From Chitinimonas koreensis (lineage in GTDB: Bacteria; Pseudomonadota; Gammaproteobacteria; Burkholderiales; Chitinimonadaceae), in assembly GCF_014353015.1 (NCBI RefSeq), contig NZ_CP060704.1, positions 2,257,001-2,321,000 of the forward strand: a stretch of DNA of 64,000 nt. The letters are read 5' to 3'. The notes below the pieces were generated by a model, which made no database searches, was not told the origin of the DNA, and saw only the letters and a list, made by a program, of their open reading frames with translations. The position numbers and the translations under genes were made by a program. Shown here one piece after another: positions 53,901 to 64,000 of the stretch. Position 1 is the stretch's first letter. Each line of letters opens with the position of its first letter.

Positions 53901-56900
53901 GCCGGGGGCGGACCTGGTGGCCGATGCCGGCCACAGCATCTCGGCCAGTGTGACCACGACCGATGCCGCAGGCAACACCGCCACCGCAACGGATACCGAG
54001 GGTTACAGCGTCGATACGACCATCAGCGCGACGATCACGCTGGATGCGAACATCACGGCCGACGACGTGATCAACGCCAGCGAAGCGGGCCAGACCATTG
54101 CGGTCACTGGCACGGTGGGCGGCGACGTCCACGTCGGTGACACGGTGACCTTGACGGTGAACGGCAAGACCTTCACGGGCACGGTGCAGGCTGGTAATAC
54201 CTTCAGCATCGGGGTGCCGGGTGCAGATCTGGTGGCCGATGTGGGTCATTCGATCAGCGCGTCGGTCACCACGACCGATGCCGCAGGCAACACCGCCACC
54301 GCGACGGATACCGAAGGCTACAGCGTCGATACGACCGTGACGGCCAGCATCACGCTGGATTCGAATATCACGGCCGACGACGTGATCAACGCCAGCGAAG
54401 CCGGCCAGACCATTGCGATCACCGGCACGGTAGGCGGTGATGCCCACGTCGGCGACACAGTGACGCTGACGGTGAACGGCAAGACCTTCACCGGCACGGT
54501 TCAAGCCGGCAACACCTTCAGCATCGGCGTGCCGGGGGCGGATCTGGTGGCTGATGCCGGCCATTCGATCAGCGCGTCGGTCACCACGACCGATGCTGCC
54601 GGCAATACCGCGACGGCGACGGATACCGAAGGCTACAGCGTCGATACGACGGTGACGGCCAGCATCACGCTGGATTCGAATATCACGGCCGACGACGTGA
54701 TCAATGCCAGCGAAGCGGGCCAGACCATTGCGGTCACTGGCACGGTGGGCGGCGATGTCCACGTCGGTGACACGGTGACCTTGACGGTGAACGGCAAGAC
54801 CTTCACCGGCATGGTGCAGGCGGGCAATACCTTCAGCATTGGCGTGCCGGGGGCGGACCTGGCAGCCGATGCCGGTCATTCGATCAGCGCGTCGGTCACC
54901 ACGACCGATGCCGCGGGCAATACCGCAACCGCGACGGACACCGAAGGCTACAGCGTCGATACGACGGTGACGGCCAGCATTACGCTGGACGCCAACATCA
55001 CGGCCGACGACGTGATCAATGCGGCTGAAGCAGGCCAGACCATTGCGATCACTGGCACGGTGGGCGGCGATGTCCACGTCGGCGACACGGTGACCTTGAC
55101 GGTGAACGGCAAGACCTTCACGGGCACGGTGCAGGCTGGTAATACCTTCAGCATCGGGGTGCCGGGTGCAGATCTGGTGGCCGATGCCGGTCATTCGATC
55201 AGTGCGTCGGTCACCACGACCGATGCTGCCGGCAATACCGCGACGGCCACGGACGCCGAAGGCTACAGCGTCGACACGACCGTGGCGGCCAGCATCACGC
55301 TGGACGCCAATATCACGGCCGATGACGTGATCAATGCCAGCGAAGCGGGCCAGACCATTGCGATCACCGGCACGGTGGGCGGCGATGTCCAGGTCGGCGA
55401 CACGGTGACCCTGACGGTGAACGGCAAGACCTTCACCGGCACGGTGCAGGCGGGCAATACCTTCAGCATTGGCGTGCCGGGGCGGACCTGGTGGCCGATG
55501 CCGGCCATTCGATCAGCGCATCGGTCACCACGACCGATGCCGCAGGCAATACCGCCACGGCGACGGATACCGAAGGCTACAGCGTCGATACGACCGTGAC
55601 GGCCAGCATCACGCTGGATTCGAATATCACGGCCGACGACGTGATCAATGCCAGCGAAGCGGGCCAGACCATTGCGGTCACTGGCACGGTGGGCGGCGAT
55701 GTCCACGTCGGTGACACGGTGACCTTGACGGTGAACGGCAAGACCTTCACGGGCACGGTGCAGGCGGGCAATACCTTCAGCATTGGCGTGCCGGGGGCGG
55801 ACCTGGCAGCCGATGCCGGTCATTCGATCAGCGCGTCGGTCACCACGACCGATGCCGCGGGCAATACCGCGACGGCCACGGACGCCGAAGGCTACAGCGT
55901 CGATACGACCATCAGCGCGACGATCACGCTGAATGCGAACATCACGGCCGACGACGTGATCAACGCCAGCGAAGCGGGCCAGACCATTGCGATCACCGGC
56001 ACGGTGGGCGGCGATGTCCAGGTTGGCGACACGGTGACCCTGACGGTGAACGGCAAGACCTTCACGGGCACGGTGCTGGCCGGCAACACCTTCAGCATCG
56101 GCGTGCCGGGGGCAGATCTGGTGGCCGATGCCGGCCACAGCATCTCGGCCAGCGTGACCACGACTGATGCCGCAGGCAATACCGCAACCGCAACGGATAC
56201 CGAGGGTTACAGCGTCGATACGACCATCAGCGCGACGATCACGCTGGATGCGAACATCACGGCCGACGACGTGATCAATGCCAGCGAAGCGGGCCAGACC
56301 ATTGCGATCACTGGCACGGTGGGCGGCGATGTCCACGTCGGCGACACGGTGACGCTGACGGTGAACGGCAAGACCTTCACCGGCACGGTGCAGGCCGGGA
56401 ACACCTTCAGCATCGGCGTGCCGGGCGCAGATCTGGTGGCCGATGCGGGCCACAGCATCTCGGCCAGCGTCACGACGACCGATGCCGCAGGCAACACCGC
56501 CACGGCCACGGACACCGAGGGCTACAGCGTCGATACGAGCATCAGCGCGACGATCACGCTGGATGCCAATATCACGGCCGACGACGTGATCAATGCCAGC
56601 GAAGCGGGCCAGACCATTACGGTCACCGGCACGGTGGGCGGCGACGCCCACGTCGGCGACACGGTGACCTTGACGGTGAACGGCAAGACCTTCACGGGCA
56701 CGGTGCAGGCGGGCAATACCTTCGGCATCGGCGTGCCGGGTGCAGACCTGGTGGCCGATGCGGGTCATTCCATCAGCGCGTCGGTCACCACGACCGATGC
56801 CGCAGGCAACACCGCCACCGCGACGGATACCGAGGGTTACAGCGTCGATACGACCGTGACGGCCAGCATCACGCTGGACGCCAATATCACGGCCGACGAC

Positions 56901-59900
56901 GTGATCAACGCCAGCGAAGCGGGCCAGACCATTGCGGTCACTGGCACGGTGGGCGGCGACGCCCACGTCGGCGACACGGTGACCCTGATGGTGAACGGCA
57001 AGACCTTCACCGGCATGGTGCAGGCGGGCAATACCTTCAGCATTGGCGTGCCGGGCGCGGACCTGGCGGCGGATGCGGGCCACAGCATCTCGGCCAGCGT
57101 GACCACGACCGATGCCGCCGGCAACACCGCGACGGCCACGGACACCGAAGGCTACAGCGTCGACACGACCGTGACGGCCAGCATCACGCTGGACGCCAAC
57201 ATCACGGCCGACGACGTGATCAACGCCAGTGAAGCGGGCCAGACCATTGCGGTCACCGGCACGGTGGGCGGCGATGTCCACGTCGGCGACACGGTGACCT
57301 TGACGGTGAATGGCAAGACCTTCACGGGCCAGGTCGTGGCCGGCAACACCTTCAGCATCGGGGTGCCGGGTGCAGACCTGGTGGCCGATGCCGGCCATTC
57401 GATCAGCGCATCGGTCACCACGACCGATGCTGCCGGCAACACCGCCACCGCGACGGATACCGAGGGTTACAGCGTCGATACGACCATCAGCGCGACGATC
57501 ACGCTGGATGCGAACATCACGGCCGACGACGTGATCAACGCCAGCGAAGCGGGCCAGACCATTGCGGTCACCGGCACGGTGGGTGGCGATGTCCAGGTCG
57601 GCGACACGGTGACCCTGACGGTGAACGGCAAGACCTTCACCGGCACGGTTCAAGCCGGCAACACCTTCAGCATCGGCGTACCGGGGCGGATCTGGTGGCC
57701 GATGCCGGTCATTCGATCAGTGCGTCGGTCACCACGACCGATGCCGCGGGCAACACCGCCACCGCCACGGACACCGAAGGCTACAGCGTCGATACGACCA
57801 TCAGCGCGACGATCACGCTGGATGCGAACATCACGGCCGACGACGTGATCAATGCCAGCGAAGCGGGCCAGACCATTGCGGTCACTGGCACGGTGGGCGG
57901 CGATGTCCACGTCGGCGACACGGTGACCTTGACGGTGAACGGCAAGACCTTCACGGGCACGGTGCAGGCGGGTAATACCTTCAGCATCGGGGTGCCGGGT
58001 GCAGATCTGGTGGCCGATGTGGGTCATTCGATCAGCGCGTCGGTCACCACGACCGATGCCGCAGGCAACACCGCCACCGCGACGGATACCGAGGGTTACA
58101 GCGTCGATACGACCGTGACGGCCAGCATCACGCTGGATTCGAATATCACGGCCGACGACGTGATCAATGCCAGCGAAGCGGGCCAGACCATTGCGGTCAC
58201 TGGCACGGTGGGCGGCGATGTCCACGTCGGTGACACGGTGACCTTGACGGTGAACGGCAAGACCTTCACGGGCACGGTGCAGGCGGGCAATACCTTCAGC
58301 ATTGGCGTGCCGGGGGCGGACCTGGCAGCCGATGCCGGTCATTCGATCAGCGCGTCGGTCACCACGACCGATGCCGCGGGCAATACCGCGACGGCCACGG
58401 ACGCCGAAGGCTACAGCGTCGATACGACCATCAGCGCGACGATCACGCTGAATGCGAACATCACGGCCGACGACGTGATCAACGCCAGCGAAGCGGGCCA
58501 GACCATTGCGATCACCGGCACGGTGGGCGGCGACGTCCACGTCGGCGACACGGTGACGCTGACGGTGAACGGCAAGACCTTCACGGGCACGGTTCAAGCC
58601 GGCAATACCTTCAGCATCGGCGTGCCGGGGCGGACCTGGTGGCCGATGCGGGCCAGAGCATCTCGGCCAGCGTCACGACGACCGATGCCGCCGGCAATAC
58701 CGCGACGGCGACGGATACCGAAGGCTACAGCGTCGATACGACCATCAGCGCGACGATCACGCTGGATGCGAACATCACGGCCGACGATGTGATCAACGCC
58801 AGCGAAGCCGGCCAGACCATTGCGATCACCGGCACGGTAGGGGGCGATGTCCACGTCGGTGACACGGTGACCTTGACGGTGAATAGCAAGACCTTCACCG
58901 GCACGGTGCAGGCGGGCAATACCTTCAGCATTGGCGTGCCGGGGCGGACCTGGCAGCCGATGCCGGTCATTCGATCAGCGCGTCGGTCACCACGACCGAT
59001 GCCGCGGGCAATACCGCGACGGCCACGGACGCCGAAGGCTACAGCGTCGACACGACGGTGACGGCCAGCATCACGCTGGATGCGAATATCACGGCCGACG
59101 ACGTGATCAATGCCAGCGAAGCGGGCCAGACCATTGCGATCACCGGCACGGTGGGCGGCGATGTTCACGTCGGTGACACGGTGACCTTGACGGTGAACGG
59201 CAAGACCTTCACCGGCACGGTGCAGGCGGGTAATACCTTCAGCATTGGTGTGCCGGGGGCGGACCTGGTGGCCGATGCGGGTCATTCGATCAGCGCGTCG
59301 GTCACCACGACCGATGCCGCAGGCAACACCGCAACCGCAACGGATACCGAGGGTTACAGCGTCGATACGACCGTGACGGCCAGCATCACGCTGGATGCGA
59401 ATATCACGGCCGACGACGTGATCAATGCCAGCGAAGCGGGCCAGACCATTGCGGTCACTGGCACGGTGGGCGGCGATGTCCACGTCGGTGACACGGTGAC
59501 CTTGACGGTGAACGGCAAGACCTTCACCGGCACGGTTCAAGCCGGCAACACCTTCAGCATCGGGGTACCGGGTGCAGACCTGGTGGCCGATGCGGGTCAT
59601 TCGATCAGTGCGTCGGTCACCACGACCGATGCCGCAGGCAATACCGCAACCGCGACGGATACCGAAGGCTACAGCGTCGATACGACCGTGGCGGCCAGCA
59701 TCACGCTGGACGCCAACATCACGGGCGATGACGTGATCAATGCGGCTGAAGCGGGCCAGACCATTGCGGTCACTGGCACGGTGGGCGGCGATGTCCACGT
59801 CGGCGACACGGTGACGCTGACGGTGAATGGCAAGACCTTCACCGGCACGGTTCAAACCGGCAACACCTTCAGCATTGGCGTGCCGGGGGCGGACCTGGTG

Positions 59901-62900
59901 GCCGATGCGGGCCACAGCATCTCGGCCAGCGTCACCACGACCGATGCTGCCGGCAACACCGCGACGGCCACGGACACCGAAGGCTACAGCGTCGATACGA
60001 CCATCAGCGCGACGATCACGCTGGACGCCAACATCACGGCCGACGACGTGATCAATGCCAGCGAAGCGGGCCAGACCATTGCCGTCACCGGCACGGTGGG
60101 CGGCGATGTTCACGTCGGTGACACGGTGACCTTGACGGTGAACGGCAAGACCTTCACCGGCACGGTGCAGGCGGGTAATACCTTCAGCATTGGTGTGCCG
60201 GGGGCGGACCTGGTGGCCGATGCGGGTCATTCGATCAGCGCGTCGGTCACCACGACCGATGCCGCAGGCAACACCGCAACCGCAACGGATACCGAGGGTT
60301 ACAGCGTCGATACGACCGTGACGGCCAGCATCACGCTGGATGCGAATATCACGGCCGACGACGTGATCAATGCCAGCGAAGCGGGCCAGACCATTGCGGT
60401 CACTGGCACGGTGGGCGGCGATGTCCACGTCGGTGACACGGTGACCTTGACGGTGAACGGCAAGACCTTCACCGGCACGGTTCAAGCCGGCAACACCTTC
60501 AGCATCGGGGTACCGGGTGCAGACCTGGTGGCCGATGCGGGTCATTCGATCAGTGCGTCGGTCACCACGACCGATGCCGCAGGCAATACCGCAACCGCGA
60601 CGGATACCGAAGGCTACAGCGTCGATACGACCGTGGCGGCCAGCATCACGCTGGACGCCAACATCACGGGCGATGACGTGATCAATGCGGCTGAAGCGGG
60701 CCAGACCATTGCGGTCACTGGCACGGTGGGCGGCGATGTCCACGTCGGCGACACGGTGACGCTGACGGTGAATGGCAAGACCTTCACCGGCACGGTTCAA
60801 ACCGGCAACACCTTCAGCATTGGCGTGCCGGGGGCGGACCTGGTGGCCGATGCGGGCCACAGCATCTCGGCCAGCGTCACCACGACCGATGCTGCCGGCA
60901 ACACCGCGACGGCCACGGACACCGAAGGCTACAGCGTCGATACGACCATCAGCGCGACGATCACGCTGGACGCCAACATCACGGCCGACGACGTGATCAA
61001 TGCCAGCGAAGCGGGCCAGACCATTGCCGTCACCGGCACGGTAGGCGGCGACGTCCACGTCGGCGACACGGTGACCTTGACGGTGAACGGCAAGACCTTC
61101 ACGGGCACGGTGCAGGCGGGTAATACCTTCAGCATCGGTGTGCTGGGCGCGGACCTGGTAGCCGATGCCGGCCATTCGATCAGTGCGTCGGTCACCACGA
61201 CCGATGCTGCCGGCAATACCGCCACGGCGACGGATACCGAAGGCTACAGCGTCGATACGACCATCAGCGCGACGATCACGCTGGATGCGAACATCACGGC
61301 CGACGACGTGATCAATGCCAGCGAAGCCGGCCAGACCATTGCGGTCACCGGCACGGTAGGCGGCGACGTCCACGTCGGCGACACGGTGACCTTGACGGTG
61401 AACGGCAAGACCTTCACCGGCACGGTTCAAGCCGGCAACACCTTCAGCATTGGCGTGCCGGGGGCGGACCTGGTGGCCGATGCCGGCCACAGCATCTCGG
61501 CCAGTGTGACCACGACCGATGCCGCAGGCAACACCGCCACCGCAACGGATACCGAGGGTTACAGCGTCGATACGACCATCAGCGCGACGATCACGCTGGA
61601 TGCGAACATCACGGCCGACGACGTGATCAACGCCAGCGAAGCGGGCCAGACCATTGCGGTCACCGGCACGGTGGGTGGCGATGTCCAGGTCGGCGACACG
61701 GTGACCCTGACGGTGAACGGCAAGACCTTCACCGGCACGGTTCAAGCCGGCAACACCTTCAGCATCGGCGTACCGGGGGCGGATCTGGTGGCCGATGCCG
61801 GTCATTCGATCAGTGCGTCGGTCACCACGACCGATGCCGCGGGCAACACCGCCACCGCCACGGACACCGAAGGCTACAGCGTCGATACGACCATCAGCGC
61901 GACGATCACGCTGGATGCGAACATCACGGCCGACGACGTGATCAATGCCAGCGAAGCGGGCCAGACCATTGCGGTCACTGGCACGGTGGGCGGCGATGTC
62001 CACGTCGGTGACACGGTGACCTTGACGGTGAACGGCAAGACCTTCACCGGCATGGTGCAGGCGGGCAATACCTTCAGCATTGGCGTGCCGGGCGCGGAGC
62101 TGGCGGCGGATGCGGGCCACAGCATCTCGGCCAGCGTGACCACGACCGATGCCGCCGGCAACACCGCGACGGCCACGGACACCGAAGGCTACAGCGTCGA
62201 CACGACCGTGACGGCCAGCATCACGTTGGATGCGAACATCACGGCCGACGACGTGATCAATGCCAGCGAAGCGGGCCAGACCATTGCGGTCACTGGCACG
62301 GTGGGCGGCGATGTCCACGTCGGTGACACGGTGACCTTGACGGTGAACGGCAAGACCTTCACGGGCCAGGTCGTGGCCGGCAACACCTTCAGCATCGGTG
62401 TGCCGGGGGCGGATCTGGTGGCCGATGCCGGCCATTCGATCAGCGCATCGGTCACCACGACCGATGCCGCAGGCAATACCGCCACGGCGACGGATACCGA
62501 AGGCTACAGCGTCGATACGACCGTGACGGCCAGCATCACGCTGGATTCGAATATCACGGCCGACGACGTGATCAACGCCAGCGAAGCCGGCCAGACCATT
62601 GCGATCACCGGCACGGTAGGCGGTGATGCCCACGTCGGCGACACAGTGACGCTGACGGTGAACGGCAAGACCTTCACCGGCACGGTTCAAGCCGGCAACA
62701 CCTTCAGCATCGGCGTGCCGGGGCGGATCTGGTGGCTGATGCCGGCCATTCGATCAGCGCGTCGGTCACCACGACCGATGCTGCCGGCAATACCGCGACG
62801 GCGACGGATACCGAAGGCTACAGCGTCGATACGACGGTGACGGCCAGCATCACGCTGGATTCGAATATCACGGCCGACGACGTGATCAATGCCAGCGAAG

Positions 62901-64000
62901 CGGGCCAGACCATTGCGGTCACTGGCACGGTGGGCGGCGATGTCCACGTCGGTGACACGGTGACCTTGACGGTGAACGGCAAGACCTTCACCGGCATGGT
63001 GCAGGCGGGCAATACCTTCAGCATTGGCGTGCCGGGGGCGGACCTGGCAGCCGATGCCGGTCATTCGATCAGCGCGTCGGTCACCACGACCGATGCCGCG
63101 GGCAATACCGCGACGGCCACGGACGCCGAAGGCTACAGCGTCGATACGACCATCAGCGCGACGATCACGCTGAATGCGAACATCACGGCCGACGACGTGA
63201 TCAACGCCAGCGAAGCGGGCCAGACCATTGCGATCACCGGCACGGTGGGCGGCGATGTCCAGGTTGGCGACACGGTGACCCTGACGGTGAACGGCAAGAC
63301 CTTCACGGGCACGGTGCTGGCCGGCAACACCTTCAGCATCGGCGTGCCGGGGCAGATCTGGTGGCCGATGCCGGCCACAGCATCTCGGCCAGCGTGACCA
63401 CGACTGATGCCGCAGGCAATACCGCAACCGCAACGGATACCGAGGGTTACAGCGTCGATACGACCATCAGCGCGACGATCACGCTGGATGCGAACATCAC
63501 GGCCGACGACGTGATCAATGCCAGCGAAGCGGGCCAGACCATTGCGATCACTGGCACGGTGGGCGGCGATGTCCACGTCGGCGACACGGTGACGCTGACG
63601 GTGAACGGCAAGACCTTCACCGGCACGGTGCAGGCCGGGAACACCTTCAGCATCGGCGTGCCGGGCGCAGATCTGGTGGCCGATGCGGGCCACAGCATCT
63701 CGGCCAGCGTCACGACGACCGATGCCGCAGGCAACACCGCCACGGCCACGGACACCGAGGGCTACAGCGTCGATACGACCATCAGCGCGACGATCACGCT
63801 GGATGCGAACATCACGGCCGACGACGTGATCAATGCCAGCGAAGCGGGCCAGACCATTGCGGTCACTGGCACGGTGGGCGGCGATGTCCACGTCGGCGAC
63901 ACGGTGACCTTGACGGTGAACGGCAAGACCTTCACGGGCACGGTGCAGGCGGGTAATACCTTCAGCATCGGGGTGCCGGGTGCAGATCTGGTGGCCGATG
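47956..64000 (+). CDS. Giant BapA/LapA-like repeat adhesin, 3' end beyond window, nine apparent frameshifts
   Basis: At least 5350 residues are encoded here. Residues 1-130 are a LapA-type retention module (QARGTVVLLQGKAWVVDAQG) with a TAAG motif at 117-120, the LapG protease site that allows regulated release from the cell. Next come about six 100-residue cadherin/VCBS-like repeats with Ca-binding-style NDPDGDPLTF, then from residue about 764 roughly 43.7 copies of a 105-residue Ig-like repeat. The frame breaks nine times, each where GGGGG of GVPGADL is GGGG. CAGGAG precedes the ATG. The C-terminal secretion signal would lie beyond the window. Confidence 0.9.
48740..50230 (+). repeat. 300-base tandem repeat, five copies (cadherin/VCBS-like)
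   Basis: Five nearly identical 300-base units run head to tail, encoding GDDQSVVTPEDTPVSGSLSA, then the DPDGDPLTF and TWTYTPNTNYNGADSF motifs. A more diverged sixth copy lies just upstream (about 48470-48740). Units differ by few bases, so recent homogenisation is likely. Confidence 0.92.
50244..64000 (+). repeat. 315-base tandem repeat, about 43.7 copies (BapA-type Ig-like)
   Basis: The unit encodes ITADDVINASEAGQTIAITG, then VGDTVTLTVNGKTFTGTV and HSISASVTTTDAAGNTATAT. Units alternate between TTVTASITLDA(S)N and TTISATITLDAN starts and INASEAGQ or INAAEAGQ. The array still continues at position 64000. The block from about 51300 reappears about 57910 (21 units later), so there is higher-order duplication. 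Confidence 0.93.

Noticed and set aside
58725..62690. 1321-residue minus-strand frame across the adhesin repeats (and a 1252-residue one at 47857-51615)
   Set aside because: These are repeats read backwards. The Arg/His/Asp-rich translation simply mirrors the forward codon use, and the forward frame has the recognisable Ig-like repeat.
50244..64000. Phase variation by slippage in G5 runs
   Set aside because: G5 is too short to be a typical switch, losses occur at nine separate units, and the same kind of loss is found in five unrelated genes, which fits assembly error better.

Overview
The window is about 64 kb of GC-rich DNA with dense operons and start/stop overlaps. The gene content is a flagellin cluster with fliK-like and DUF2802 genes, an imuA-imuB-dnaE2 cassette, cysDN and a BapA/LapA-type type I secretion locus. 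This fits a motile Gram-negative proteobacterium. A betaproteobacterium of the Chitinimonas/Chromobacteriaceae sort is my best guess, from gene style only.

Region 1 (7-15123) is a surface-sugar island reading rightward into the flagellin genes. It holds pseC-pseF-pseG-pseH-pseI for CMP-pseudaminic acid (pseB is not in the window). A second sugar-tailoring set follows: a Gfo/Idh/MocA oxidoreductase, a GT-B-like protein, a DegT aminotransferase and a GNAT acetyltransferase. It ends with an unrecognised protein and a 1576-residue protein carrying several glycosyltransferase modules and a methyltransferase module. A small ribbon-helix-helix/coiled-coil gene pair with its own promoter and operator-like repeats sits inside the island. 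The position suggests flagellin glycosylation.

Region 2 (15283-24558) is flagellar filament biogenesis: fliC1 (tandem sigma28 promoters), flaG, fliD, fliS, fliT, a DUF2802 protein, a FliK-like protein, an FlhB C-terminal-like protein, then a second flagellin fliC2 behind a textbook sigma54 promoter.

Region 3 (24600-30756) is housekeeping: rlmJ, cysD-cysN, an EamA exporter and an AraC regulator, separated by palindromic repeats. Region 4 (30784-37041, minus strand) is an alpha-glucoside/maltose-type operon (GH13 glucosidase, ATPase, binding protein, two permeases) behind an 18-bp LacI-type palindrome. Region 5 (37430-42791) is the SOS mutagenesis cassette imuA-imuB-dnaE2 with two LexA-like boxes over its promoter. 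Region 6 (42999-64000) is a small conserved protein, then a type I secretion ABC exporter, an HlyD-type adaptor, a LuxR-family regulator, and a giant adhesin with an N-terminal retention module, a LapG-type TAAG motif, about six 100-residue repeats and about 43.7 copies of a 105-residue repeat that run off the window.

One technical point affects the reading of the whole window. Five single-copy genes, and nine positions in the adhesin repeats, are each broken by one missing base in a short G/C run. Otherwise identical adhesin repeats differ only in having G4 or G5, so these look like homopolymer errors in the assembly rather than real mutations. I annotate those genes across the break.
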